From Mucor racemosus (lineage: Eukaryota > Mucoromycota > Mucoromycetes > Mucorales > Mucoraceae), in NCBI GenBank assembly GCA_027405735.1, contig JAPEHQ010000009.1:2108001-2172000 (forward strand): 64,000 nt of DNA, in the 5' to 3' direction. The notes under the pieces are model-generated. The model was given only the letters and a program-made list of their open reading frames with translations. It was not told the DNA's origin and ran no database searches. Positions within the stretch are counted from its first letter, which is position 1. Each line of letters opens with the position of its first letter. This document shows positions 44,876 to 57,388 of the stretch, piece after piece. The translations under genes were made by a program, and so were the position numbers.

Positions 44876-45777
44876 GTGCCTGATTTCAACAGATAATATC
44901 CAACAATCTACAGAAAAAATGATAAAACAAGTGAATCTTGTTGAGAAGTTTCATAGCCAAATAACAATAATCATACATTAAACCCCAATAAGTTAAAAAT
45001 TAATCTTATTATTAAAATGAAGGGGTCTTAATAACCCTGCTTGACCTTGAAATGTCAATTAATCGCAATCTTAACCCCTGAGAGTTAATAAAAATATATA
45101 AATATGTAAAATCTGTCATAATAAAACCTTCGAGTTGTGCTTCATTATCTTAGATTTCTTATTCTAATTGATTCAAAAAATGACTAAGTCTAACAATATT
45201 GGTCGTGGCCGAAAAAATGGTTCTAGAAACAAAAAGATAATAGACCCATCTCAAAAGATATTGAACTCATTTTTCATGACCGAATCAAACAATCAAAGTA
45301 GTTCTCCATCAAACGAGACATCAAGTTCTGACTCGATTCTATTAGCCGAAAACTCTAATTCTGAGGTAATCTTAAAAGTTGCTATCATTAATGTTAAGCA
45401 GCGTTCTAATATTTTCACAATATGTAAACATAGGCAAATGTAATCGCAAACCAGAATCTCAATGCTACCTTTGTGCCTTTAGACGACGGTTTAGACGCTG
45501 ATGATGACGATGATGACGATGATGAAGATCAAGATACTCTTCCTATCAATATGTCTACTATCCATAAAGAAGAAGAAGAGTTTCTTCAAATCATAGAAGA
45601 TAGTCCAGTGGACATTTTAACGAAGAAGGTTCTTGATAGATTGCGAAAGGGCCCAAATCGTGGTAAAGCGCCTTCCGAATACACTGAAGGAAAGACTTTC
45701 TGGGTATCTCAAGGTAGTCCTAGCTTTAATCTTAATGTGTACCATAATCAAGGATGGCCAAGGCCGGATGTGTTATA

Positions 45778-47415
45778 CAGTGACTCGCAAAACCCTTTCA
45801 ATGATTTGGAAATCTGAATAAAAATAGCCATAACTTTCTCAGTTTTAATCGGAGATACATTAAACTTCTATTTTAAGTAGTTCAAACGTTTTCAAATTAT
45901 TTGCAAAAAATTTGATCTAATTATTTAAAGTTCCGAAAAAACTATGCAAGTTTAAAAACGGGTACATCATTGAAAGGGTTTTGCACGCACAGGCTTAAAA
46001 TTACAATTTTGTAACCCACAACTTGTACATTAACGCTGGATATCTTATAAAACAGAGAAATATGCGGGAAATATATGAGATGTTTTTCAACTTTACCCTA
46101 CAATTTTTACTAGTAGTTTGAAGCAAAAACATCAAGATGAAAACTGTACCAGATGCCAAACGTAATGACGTTATCTCTTTGTTAAGTTCGGGTCATACCG
46201 TATCGAAAATTGCTCGTTGTGTTGGTGTTAGTCAAGCCACAGTATCCCGTATTGGAAAAAAGGTCTGTCCTGACCGAGAAAAGCCTAAAGGAGGCCGACC
46301 ATGTAAGCTGACTACTGCAGATAAGAGGTATTGTGTCCACAAAATTACCAAAGGTGGCTTGGATAACGCGGTTCAAGTCAAGGCAGAGCTTCTCCGTAAT
46401 TTAGACGTTAATATCAGTGCGGATACTGTACGTAGGGCTCTTCGGGGCAATGGTTTAGGCGCATTACCTAAGGTAAAAAAACCAGAAATAAGTGATGTTA
46501 ATGCCAGGGAGCGTCTCCGCTGGTGTAAGAACAGGGTTGATTGGACTTCGGAGGACTGGAAGCGTGTCATATTCACCGACGAGACCAAAATTAACCGTTT
46601 TAACTCCGATGGTCGAGTTTGGTGCTGGAAAAGAGACAGCGAAGAGATGAAACCAAAGCATACGAAAAAAACAAGAAAATATGGTGGTGGCCGTATCATG
46701 ATTTGGAGTTCTATTTCTTGGTCTGGTGTCGGTTGGTTGTGCAAGATCGAAGGTAATATGAACTCCGAACTATACAGAACTATTGTGGATGATGATTTGG
46801 AGAAATCCATTGACGACATGTGTCAAAAATTAAAATTGCGCCGTAATCAGGTTTTCCTTCAACAAGACAATGATTCTAAACACACCTCCAATCTAATGAA
46901 AGAACACTTCAAAACAAAAGAATATGAAGTAATGCCATGGCCAGCACAATCCCCAGACCTTAATCCCATTGAAAATATGTGGAGTTTATTGAAAATCCGC
47001 CTAAACGAATACGATACACCCCCAAAAGGGATGAATGATATTTGGGACAGAACTCAACAGATTTGGTATGACAAAATAACAGTTGAGGAATGTCAAAACG
47101 TTATTTCGAGTATGCCTAATCGTATAAAAGCTTGCATTAAAGCAAAAGGTTACGGTATCGATTACTGACTGCATTTAAATAAACTTCAATTTTTTTTTGA
47201 TAATGCGTGCAAAACCCTTTCAATGATGTACCCGTTTTTAAACTTGCATAGTTTTTTCGGAACTTTAAATAATTAGATCAAATTTTTTGCAAATAATTTG
47301 AAAACGTTTGAACTACTTAAAATAGAAGTTTAATGTATCTCCGATTAAAACTGAGAAAGTTATGGCTATTTTTATTCAGATTTCCAAATCATTGAAAGGG
47401 TTTTGCGAGTCACTG
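45778..47415 (+). mobile_element. Intact Tc1/mariner element with 212-bp inverted repeats
   Basis: 1,638 bases, ends CAGTGACTCGCAAAACCC / GGGTTTTGCGAGTCACTG, flanked by TA (45776-45777, 47416-47417). Inverted repeats 45778-45989 and 47204-47415 show no mismatch by eye. Each is bounded outside and inside by CAAAACCCTTTCAATGAT in opposite orientations, presumably two transposase-binding sites per end. The transposase is uninterrupted. Everything points to a recent insertion and possibly a mobile copy. Confidence 0.96.
46137..47168 (+). CDS. Tc1/mariner transposase (DD34E), intact
   Basis: Single exon, 343 residues, typical for Tc1. It would cut and paste the surrounding element into TA sites in the nucleus. 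Residues 8-45 form a helix-turn-helix (SKIARCVGVSQATVSRI), followed by a second DNA-binding region with the GGRPCKL linker (52-58). The catalytic triad is Asp148 (FTDET), Asp244 (QQDND) and Glu279 (DLNPIEN), with 34 residues between the last two. WPAQSPDLNPIENMW is the family signature. The start ATG is the first in frame after the left inverted repeat. No frameshift or stop. The relative at 36108-37137 is broken. Confidence 0.96.
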   Translation: MKTVPDAKRNDVISLLSSGHTVSKIARCVGVSQATVSRIGKKVCPDREKPKGGRPCKLTTADKRYCVHKITKGGLDNAVQVKAELLRNLDVNISADTVRRALRGNGLGALPKVKKPEISDVNARERLRWCKNRVDWTSEDWKRVIFTDETKINRFNSDGRVWCWKRDSEEMKPKHTKKTRKYGGGRIMIWSSISWSGVGWLCKIEGNMNSELYRTIVDDDLEKSIDDMCQKLKLRRNQVFLQQDNDSKHTSNLMKEHFKTKEYEVMPWPAQSPDLNPIENMWSLLKIRLNEYDTPPKGMNDIWDRTQQIWYDKITVEECQNVISSMPNRIKACIKAKGYGIDY

Positions 47416-49353
47416 TATTCCAACTTTGGTGCTTAAAGACGCTTTTCACCTAATGGATTTCATCTCGGTTTCGGAGAAGCATGGAATGCACAAGGAGTTT
47501 ATGGCTCGTTTTCGAGATGCTTTGTTTCTCGTGAATGAAGAAGACAAGAAACGGGTTACCGAAGCCTTAAAACGCAACCAGATAACCTGGGACCGTATGG
47601 TAAAAGCAAGGCCTAGCTGGATTTCCAAACGGATTAGACGCACAATTCCTCCTCCAAAGCAACTTTATCCGGTTGTTGCAGCTCTCTTTAGCCATTATGG
47701 TAATTCATTGGATCTCAAGACTGGTCTAAAACTGTTCGACAAACAATGTCAATCTCAAGCTGCCAAGATTCTCGATGCAATCAGTAAAGGCCATATTTCG
47801 GATCCTGTTGGTGTACCTTTATATTATACAAGAAGAATTGATGAGTTCGGTCTCCCAGTCTATCGCTGTGTCAGAGGAACCAATAGTTTGGAGGGTGGTG
47901 TTCACACCAATATTATAAGGAAATTCTCGATGTATAATGCTTCCCCTAGATTGACAAATTGTCTATTAGCCGATTATAGGCTTCGACATAATACTGATGT
48001 AAGTATATTATAAGTTAAATGAAAGAGCTTGTTACTAAATATTTTCTTCAAGGTTGGTTCTTTGAATCGATACAATATAAAGCATACTGGTCATTACAAT
48101 CCTTGGCTAACTCATGGCATCAACCATTTAAAAAGTGAACTCGGTCTTACAGTACAAGGATCTTACCATGATCCTGATGGTAATGCTATCCATTTTGATC
48201 CAAAAGGTGAAACTTTCGGTATTTGTCCTATATCAGACGTTGCAAGAGCATATTTCAACATGTTGCCATTCAACGAATCTGACTCTGCAAAGAACGAAGA
48301 TGCGCCTTCAAACAAGCCTACTGATACTGAAGATGTTTCTGATGATGGCATTGCTAGTGATGTTGATTCTAGTAGTTATTCCTTGGTTACCCAAGTTTTG
48401 CAGCTCTCTGCATTACCATTGATTAAAGCCTCGAAATTAAATTTATCCCAGTATCAATATCTTGCAAGCTGCCAGAATGTGAAGTATGCTATTGTACCTG
48501 TACATACAGATGAAGAGAGAATACTGTTTTGGAACATATACAATGATCTGAAAATGCATGAAAAGACCAACCCCGATTTCATGGAAATGGCTCAAGAATG
48601 GTGTAAACGCTGCAATCACACTAATGGAAAACTCAAAGAAAATCAGCAGCCAGTAGTGTTTTATAAGATACCCGAGATTCTTGAATCTTTTTTCAATAAG
48701 TATCAAAGTAACAATACCTACAAAGACTGTGTCAAGATCCCTCAAAATGCAGAGATGATCAAAAAAGTTAAGAACGCAGCTGATTCTTCAAAAAGACCAG
48801 CTGAATCTTTTCCTCCTGCTATTCTCCCATCACCTCTTCGAGGTAGTCTCTCATTTGCTCCACTAACTTCAAACAAGAGAAAATCTGATGATCCTTTACA
48901 GCCTGATCACTCTCAACTCATTGCAGGTCCTGTACTTTTGACAACTGATATTAATTATGTAAAAAAACCTAGAACAAGAAGGTGTACCAGATGTAAAGAA
49001 ATTGATCCTGAAAACATGTATAAATGTCCAGGAAAACAACATATAAAAAACTGCAAGCATTACTCGCCTTAGATTTATAAACTTTTTATCCAAGTTATTA
49101 CTCATTATCACCACTAACTCAAGTCATTAAACTGAAATTATCGACTACAGATTCAATAAAACAATCCAATGTCTCATAAACCTGCTTTTTTTCATTCTTC
49201 AATTTACACAAATTTGATCTTAATCTAATGTATATATATATGCAATAACTTGGAAATATAGATACATTTAAGCTAGGATTTAATGTGTTTAGTATTTTTT
49301 AATCGAAATGACATATTTTCATTAATTAATGCACATTTTACCGAATGTTTTTT

Positions 49354-49806
49354 TCTGATTTTTTAAATCTAGAGTTAATTATACTACCAATTATAAAAGC
49401 AAAAAAATATACACATATACAGGATTTAACACTCTATTTGCTCAATAAAAAATAACAAACATTTTTATTGCACAATATTACATGAAAATCCTTTAATCAG
49501 AAAACCGTTTTTGGGCCAAAAGTACAAGGTTTCATTACTTAACATTTAATATTAAGCTTTTAGAACGTGTGTATTACTCATAGCTACAATTTTCTCTCAC
49601 AATGTAGTATATTTAAACGTTGATTTTGGTATCAAAATTTGATTTTTCTGTTTTTTGATCAAAATCATGAGTGTTGGCAAGGGTAAAATGAGCCCCGAAA
49701 AATGTCCGCTACAAAGTCTGAATTTTCAGATCGTACGTGGTTAAATATAAGAAAAGTTAAAGAAAACCGCTTTTTTATTTAAAAATTAGATATATACCAT
49801 AGTATG
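49354..49806 (+). repeat. Repeat R, copy 4, right part
   Basis: From TCTGATTTTTTAAATCTAGA to ATATATACCATAGTAT, matching the R tail of copies 1 and 2. It continues directly into an inverted head fragment of repeat A (about 49807-49905; GAGTTATTATTTTGGTTATC). Confidence 0.85.
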
Positions 49807-49905
49807 TGTAAGCTGTAATATGAGTTATTATTTTGGTTATCTCGACAAAAAATTAATATTTTTTACTGAAACAAAAAATGCGGTAAAGCTTTTAGTTGAA
49901 TCTAT

Positions 49906-52436
49906 CTTGTGAATACAAAAAATAAACATCTCAATTTGGATGCTTATGGAAAAAAGAAATTGTACTGTATAGATGAAATGAAACCCAAAAACCAGCTGTT
50001 ATATGCCATAACTTACCATGCAGGGTTAGTCACTTAAATATGATATATACCGTACATGTATTGGGGCTTCCCTCATATAAAGATCAAAAATGTAATAAGC
50101 TTAAATGCTAGACTGCATTTCACATAATTAAATTAAATATTTTTTAAAACTCATAGTGAATAGCAAATGAATACAGTATATATAATATACCGTATAAGCG
50201 TTTGGATTATGTAATAGCATTTGAGGCGTGGTATATACAATGCTGCCATATTTTTTTTTTTGATGCTATACCTTCGTTCACACGCTAGATAATCACTGAT
50301 AAATATGATATATTTCATCTAATAGCACTATTTTTATTAAAACCGATTAAATTTTATTGTAGATACACGTATACGTTATATATGTATCAATCAATTTGAT
50401 TGAAGTAGTTTTCTACGGAAGCTTCTATGTAGTGATTTCTCTACCCTCTTTGTATATATGTACATTTTCTTAACTTAAAAGGAATGACAATACATTATTT
50501 TTAATCTTAGTAGCAATACTTATAAACATACAATTCAAAAATTGCTTCAAGAAAAATGTACAGAGCTGTGGTTTTGGCAATAATTTATTAATGACTATAC
50601 GCAATTATAAACAAAGATAGAGCATCTGTATCCCTGTTGGATAAATGTGCTGTGCTTTTTCGATATAAAAGCATTTGCATGCAAACCTTTTGCTAGTGAT
50701 ACTCATCAGAATTGAGTTTATACAGTAATTAATAGTCGATTTATTGCCAAAGCTCGACTACAGTACGGCTCGGCAAAGATTATTAGCTTTTGGCTAAATA
50801 CATTGCAACTATTAATTAGGCATATTTTATGATAGATATACCTATACACGTAATATCCTATGTAATTATTTCATATATATTGTTAGAGTTAAAATCAATC
50901 AGAGTTCATAAGCCCTTATTTGTTTCAATTTGTACAATATATTAGATGTATCTGAATAGAAAGCTTTGAATGCGGCGCAATGCTGTGCCACACCAGATAT
51001 GCTGTGGGTTTAATAAAGGCATGCAAATAACATACATATATACATATATATTTATATATCAAAAAAAAAAAAAAAATCATCAGCATCAAATTTTTGATCA
51101 AAATCTGGTATTTAATCCTGATACATAACTCAGGATTTTTTTGATCTCAATAATGGCTTGAATATATAAAATACAATTTCTATTATCTACTCTATCTGAA
51201 GGTATTTTTTTTTTTCTTTCATGTTATGGATTCGTTGAATTATTAAAGATTCAAGTATAATATCTGTAGGAATATCATTTTTTTTTCTATTGTATGAAAA
51301 CAACTTTCTAAATATTTGGATTTTTGCCTATTTATATACTCGGTTTATTTAATTTAATCTAGTGTCTAAATGTTGATATCTCGCTCATCTACTGGATGCA
51401 GATACATAGTTTTATCTATTTGATCAATCTGATAAAAATCTGATAAGAGGAGATCTTGTAAGGCTCCGCTACAAGTTGACGTGAAGAATGACATTCTTTT
51501 AATTCGATGAAAATGCAAACTAGATGTAAACCGATGTAACAGCGATGAATGAAATATAATAGCTTATAACTAGTATATATGTTGATTTAATTATTCTAAA
51601 TACATTGAAAGATTTATTATAAGCTTGATATACATGGAATGAAAGTAAGTATTACCAACATTTGTAGTAAATATGTCTTCTGGACCTAATGCTGATACTA
51701 TGGCATGGCCAATTTATATAAGCAATCCAATTTGAGTGTAACATTAGCAATCGCTTTTCTAAAACTCTATGCATGTAAAGGTGTGGTAAAACTACAGTGA
51801 TATATTATTGAAACCGCAGTATATTTATGTAAGTGATATATCTATATTATGATTCGATACATGGTAAATTAAGAAGCATTTTGCTACAAATGGAATAATC
51901 ATTTCTATTCGTTCAAATCAAGAAGGTTTGATCAAATATGTTTTTCGAGACCCTATTGATTTGTATTTTCTATACTCAGAAACACAATGATCATCGTCAT
52001 AATCAAGGTACACACATATACAACAGAAATATGTTTATTTTTATAGACATTTTAAAGTTGCTTGTATAAATATAATGTGGGTAAAAAAAAAAGCCAAGTG
52101 GTTAATGTGGGACCAATGAAATTATATAATATACAACACATCAAGTAAAACGGATAAGCTACCTAATAGGGGAGCAAGTGAAAAAATGTCAAAGCTTCTT
52201 GTTTTATATGAGTGTAACTTGACATTGAAAATATACCTCTCCTATTAAACCAGCGCATTTTTATGATTATTTTCCCACTAAAAAAACCAATCAATAATTT
52301 ATAGTCTTTTGTCTGTTATATTTGTCCGAAATTACCCGTCGATTCCCTTTAGAGGACTTGAGGCATTACCTTTAGAAGGTCCTGTATTACTGCATAACCT
52401 AGGAATTAACCATATATCGGAATAACAAAAAAAACC
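49906..52436. other. Long AT-rich intergenic stretch
   Basis: About 2.5 kb with no supported gene. T and A tracts at 50258-50271, 51060-51076 and 51205-51216. No match to the repeat families listed was noticed. The last part is the Myb gene's upstream region. Confidence 0.5.
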
Positions 52437-52446
52437 TATATAAATA
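52437..52446 (+). promoter_or_regulatory. TATA box of Myb gene
   Basis: TATATAAATA, 94 bases before the ATG at 52540. Confidence 0.5.
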
Positions 52447-52539
52447 CCAAAAGCTTCTTGATAATTAGGTTATTTTTGTCTTCTTTTCGTTCATCTCGAA
52501 ACTAAATATTTTAAACATATAAACATTTCAAGTCAAATC

Positions 52540-53854
52540 ATGAGCCAATCTAAGAAAGGAGTTTTTTCAGTATTCAAGCAAGAGGGTAACAGTAGACAAG
52601 CTCCATTTTATTGTCGATGGACAGAAGAAGAAGATAAATTATTATTCGAGGCTGTTGATTTACATGGTCCTCATAAATGGTCTCTTATTGCTCGTCATAT
52701 TCCCGGTCGCACACCTGTTCAATGCTCAACTAGATGGCTAGGTGCCTTAAAGTAAGAAAAGTGCATTATATCTTGGTTTCATTGTATTAAGTTTATTTTT
52801 TTTATATTATAGTCCACATGTACATAAAGGTCGTTGGTCAAAGGAAGAAGATGAAGCTTTGACATCTGCCGTCAAACCTCATTTAACTGATGCATCAATG
52901 ACCGAAGATAATTTGCCATGGAGTCGCATCGCACAATATATTCCGAATCGTACTGGCATTCAATGTCAGGCACGCTGGACTGAAGCATTAGATCCTTCTG
53001 TAAGAAAAGGACGTTGGAGAAAGGAAGAGGATGATATGCTTAAGATTGGAGTAGACAGATTTGGATGCTGCTGGATTCGGGTTGCAGGATCAATTCCGGG
53101 TAGAACACAACGTCAATGTAGAACGAGATGGAATCAAATTCAATCAAAAAGACAAAAATCTCAAGATGATTCAACAAAACCAGTTACAATCAAGAAACAA
53201 CAACATAAAAAGAAGAAGCGTGCAGATGGTGATGTTGTTCAATGGAAACCTTCTTGTCAACAAAAGGCTATCAATGCTTTATCTGCTACTCCTATTCAAT
53301 TGGCTGTGCCAGATCAAACACCTTATATTCTATTAAGCAAGCAACAAAAAGCTATTGTCATTCCTTCCGAGATACTTTCTCCTTTACAATCTCCGTCTTC
53401 TTTTTCATCATCATCATCCTCTTTAGATGATGAAGAAGAAGCTGATGATTACTTTTGTACTTCTCCCGCATTAACGTGTTCTTCAAGTGATACATTCATT
53501 TCCTCCAACAAGCAACAACAACTTTCCTCCACTTTGATAGCTATGGATGCAACTAATCTTTTAGATGATTTTGATTCATCATTCACCACAAATTCAAATG
53601 AAAAATTCAACGAAAACACAAATCACGAAGCATTATTCAATTCTTTATTCTCAAACGATCTTTTGAATCAATTTGACCCTGAGTTACCATCACTTATGCT
53701 ACTTGACGTTCCTTTCAACCACAATCACACACAACAACAAACTCAAACACAGCATCAAAATGCCACAATTTCTCTCGAGAATTTGTTGTTGGATTCTGAA
53801 TTATTTTTAAATTATAATCCATCTACAACAGAAAGCACTACTTTATCTGCTTAA
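52540..53854 (+). CDS. Three-repeat Myb (R1R2R3) DNA-binding protein
   Basis: Two exons (52540-52751, 52813-53854) give 417 residues. Three Myb/SANT repeats: R1 about 25-70 (RWTEEEDKLLFEAVDLHG...KWSLIARHIPGRTPVQCSTRW), R2 about 76-131 and R3 about 135-182 (GRWRKEEDDMLKIGVDRFG...). The spaced Trp residues and the GRT..QC..RW recognition helices are intact in all three. R2 has an insert (HLTDASMTEDNLP) between its first helix and second Trp, unusual for the domain. A basic stretch KKQQHKKKKRAD (about 207-218) may be a nuclear signal. The C-terminal half is Ser/Asp/Gln-rich and acidic, like an activation region. Probably a nuclear transcription regulator; target genes unknown. A SNAPc4-like or Bas1-like role is also possible. 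The intron falls between R1 and R2. Confidence 0.9.
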
Positions 53855-55484
53855 AAACCTCCCTTTATATCTTTTTGTATTATACTTTTATCTTTTCTTT
53901 TCATGTATATGTATCTTTGTAACAATTATAATAATAAACTTATGCCCCCTTTTTCTGTAATATAAATAACTACAAGTTTGCTTTATTGTTTCAGAATAAT
54001 ATTCTCAAATATAGTTATAATAAATATTTGGTGTCATTTGAGCTCAAGTTGATTTTATAGTTGTATATTTGTAATTCTACTATATTTTCATTTTTTTTCC
54101 CCACATTTCTGTACCTAAATTTGGAATAATTTTCCCACCAATTCCAAATTTTGTATATTGGGGTTAATGAAAAATACCTTAGTTCTGTGTGTCCATGTGT
54201 ACACATGCGCAAAATTATACTGAGATCTCTATAAAAACTAGAAACTAAACTCAAATTATACATAGTTTACAGTGATACAACAACAGCAATATTATAATTT
54301 GCATGTTAAAATTTAATTTTTACATGAAACATCTAAGCATCCAACTAAATATTAGTACTCTTGCACCCATAACTCCAAAATGTACATGTAAATCATCTGA
54401 TAGCGAGTTTTCATCTAATTATAACAATTTCCGGTAATCTAATGCTGTTCATGTACATATACCTTGATTATCATTCAATGTATGATATATCTTAAAAAAT
54501 ATCTTGGAGTATAAATATGCACAAAAGCCCTTAATTGGAGAGTCAATCTTGAGCCACAATTGATTAATTTGTTTGTTTGCATATAGTTTTGGTTAAATAT
54601 ACACCTTTAAATCGTGAGAAACATGTCCGTGAGTTTGATGAGAGATCAGTCTTTAGAATAAATGAACTACTGGTTCTACAAAGTTTGGTATATTTTTTTA
54701 TTATAAACATACCTTATACGCCATCGAACCTGATTGACCATGTTCTTGTAACCAAATTATACCACAAAGTGATATGATTTAAATGATCACACAGACATTT
54801 TCTCCACAACTTTTTATTATTATTATTATACCTTGATCTCACAACGGTATAAATCAATCCAGCATAGTTTAAACGAAGAGTAATATTATCAACTCTCGGT
54901 ACGGTTATCCGAAAATAGATATTTTGGTTATACATGTCCATTTGTTGAAGAAAGCAGATATAAATAGTTTCTACAGTATTTCTCTACAGCTACTCAACTC
55001 CGAATTTTGGTTTATGTTTAAAGGATTTTTACTACATGTTTGAATATATTTAATTTGTTTTTAAAAATATGAGCATAATGCCACATAAATTCGTTTTTAT
55101 GAAATTTTTTTTTTTTGGTTTTAGGAAAAAGTACCTTCATTATATAATCATCGCCTATTTTGCAATATACCAAAAACCCAAATAATAATTATGGTAGTAG
55201 AAAGCCCGAAAATAGGAAAAGCTTTGATGTGAGGTCAATTTGTCAAATACGAAAATATTAATTCCTTTGCAAATTCAAGGTAATTATATATCATTATAAA
55301 ATAATAGTGTTTACAGTATTCGATTTGTTTGTTGAGAGAAAAATAAACATATTCCATTTGTTTGTCATTCACTGAAATTCTTCCGTCTGCTTATACAATA
55401 AACAAAAATGGGTATATACACAACCACATACGAACAATGCTAATCTCTTTTACTTTTTACTTTTTACTTTAAATATCCATCGAT
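53855..55484. other. AT-rich intergenic stretch
   Basis: No gene supported; short frames have no recognisable content. Poly-T at 55107-55117. The last 40 bases before the next start are pyrimidine-rich with repeated TTTTTAC words (55449-55470). Confidence 0.45.
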
Positions 55485-57388
55485 ATGACAATTGTCGACC
55501 CACCAATAAAAGATAACTCTGATTTTTACAAAAATTTAAGCAGTAGATCAAAAAGCCCTAGTGTGCTAACTTTATTTGAAGATGAATCAGATTTAGTAGT
55601 TATAGTAGCAGAAGAACACACGGAAGATGATCATCATTCTCAAAATGTTAAACAGTCAGTAGAAAACTATTCAATCAAAGTATGTGTGAGAGAACTGTGT
55701 TGATAAACCATGTAACTAATGCGAATATATCAAAGGATAAGATATCCAGGAAAAAGAAATGGTTCATTTTATCAATTGTAGCCCTTCAGGGATTTATAGG
55801 ACCATTGACAAGTTCAATATATGTAAGGAAGAAGAATCCATGTATTGAGGTCATATTTTTATTTATATATATATTAAATAGGTACCAGCAATTGCGCAAG
55901 TGAGAGAATCGTTTGATGCTACAATGACATCTATAAATGCTACTATATCACTTTATGTTTTTTTAATGGGTTTCGCTGTAGGTAAATCAATTTTCGGATA
56001 TGAACGTGTACACTAAATTTGCATTGAAAATAGCCATTGCTCTGGGCATCACTATCAGAAAGACATGGACGTCGTGCTGTATATTTGTTGTCCACTTTCT
56101 TATATGTGATATCTACAATAGGATGCGCATTATCGCATAAAGTTGGTCTTTTCATAGCTTTACGTGCATTCCAAGCTATTGGAGCAAGTGCTTCCCAAGC
56201 TGTAGGTGCAGGGTAATAATAACTAGTTTGTCACACACAAAATATGTAAATGCTAAAAACTGTAAATATGTAGGACAATTACAGATTTGTTTGACGTACA
56301 TGAACGAGGAAATGCAATGGGATTATTTCTTCTTGGAGCTCTCATAGGGCCGGTATTAGGCCCAATTTTGGGAGGATGTATAAATGAATGTGAGTAAAAT
56401 GTGTATCAATTATGTATATTGCACATGTATATTAATAATCTTGTTTTTAGTTATGGATTGGCGCTTTATATTCTGGTTTTTATCAGTAATGGGTGCATTT
56501 ACATTCATTTTAATATTGTTTTTCTTGCCAGAAACATCAGCTATCATTCTAAAAAAACGAGAAGAATATTTACAAATGAAAAAAGAGATGAAAACATGTA
56601 CGGAAAAGCACCAACAACCCAATATCAAGTTGCATAATAAAGAACATACATCAAAAAGCATATTAAGACCATTCAAACTATTGGTAAAACCTGCAGTTAT
56701 TATTTCAACTACACCTTACTCAATTGCCTATGGATTCATGTACTTTGTCATTGCAAGTTTACCACATCAATTGCAATCCCAATACAACTTTTCAAGCTAT
56801 CAAATTGGTTTATCATACCTTGCTAATGGTATAGGAAATGCAGTGGGCGCATTTCTGTCGGGAAAAATGGCAGATAGAGCACTTGAGAAATCAACAGATA
56901 ATCACTTAGAAGCTAGATTGACACCCATGTGGTTAGGTATTCTATTATTACCCATTGGTCAATTGATGTATGGTTGGTGTGTGCAATTTCAAATTCATAT
57001 CATGGCTACCTTAACTGGTTTATTCTTATGTAAGTAGAAAGAGACATGTCAAAAAGTTGAAAAAAATAAACTAATATAAAAATTGATAAAAACAAACAAA
57101 GTGGGTCTAGGCGTAGGTATTGTACAAACTCCAGCAAATACATACATTGTAGATTCATATCAAAAACACTCTGCGTCTGTTATGGGTGCAGCTAATTTGA
57201 TGAGATGTGTGTCAGCAGGTTGTACGCCGTTGGTTGCGCCTACATTGATTGATCACATTGGAAACGGTTGGTCACTGACTATTCTAGCTGTTATTAGTTT
57301 ATTTAGTGGTTTATGTATATTTTTTGTTCAAAGATATGGACAGCACTGGAGAGAACAAATTAACACTAAAAAGCATAATACAATCTAA
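55485..57388 (+). CDS. MFS multidrug-type transporter (DHA1)
   Basis: Seven exons (55485-55679, 55736-55822, 55882-55977, 56034-56212, 56274-56389, 56451-57029, 57102-57388) give 512 residues. After a ~70-residue cytosolic N-terminus the first helix is WFILSIVALQGFIGPLTSSIYVPA. Motif A of the family is LSERHGRRAVYLL after helix 2, and motif C-like glycines occur in LGALIGPVLGPILGG, both typical of drug:H+ antiporters with 12 helices. MDWRFIFWFLSVMGAF and FLPETSAIIL are also DHA1 hallmarks. It likely exports small toxic or metabolic compounds across the plasma membrane; the substrate cannot be read. Splice choice at 55977 (GCT|GTAGGT) was fixed by the conserved FAPLLWASLSE junction. The subtilase gene follows 519 bases on. 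Confidence 0.9.

Larger units (their letters stand above)
45180..49072 (+). pseudogene. Unrecognised transposon-like gene, split by Tc1 element
   Basis: Left part: exons 45180-45365 and 45434-45777 (176 residues; MTKSNNIGRGRKNGSRNKK, an acidic DDDDDD run, then GKTFWVSQGSPSFNLNVYHN). Right part: 47417-47998 and 48053-49072 (533 residues). It has RGTNSLEGGVHTNIIRKF, NCLLADYRLRHNTDVGSLNR, HYNPWLTHGINHL and a C-terminal Cys cluster RRCTRCKEIDPENMYKCPG. The NSLEGGVH...DYRLRHN block recalls fungal multi-copy, DDE-transposase-like hypothetical proteins, but I cannot name the family. After removing the Tc1 element and one TA the two frames are offset by one base, and a large central part seems to be missing, so the gene was probably already broken. 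The intron at 47999-48052 has normal splice sites. Confidence 0.6.
44661..49347. mobile_element. 4.7-kb insertion within repeat R copy 4, carrying an unrecognised gene
   Basis: Sequence between the two halves of R copy 4. The junctions are a T run on both sides, so a short T-rich target duplication is possible but cannot be proved. No terminal inverted repeats are visible (left GGCTCTCAAGCCATAGC, right ...CACATTTTACCGAATG). It holds a short tandem array, a two-part gene and a nested intact Tc1 element. Confidence 0.7.
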
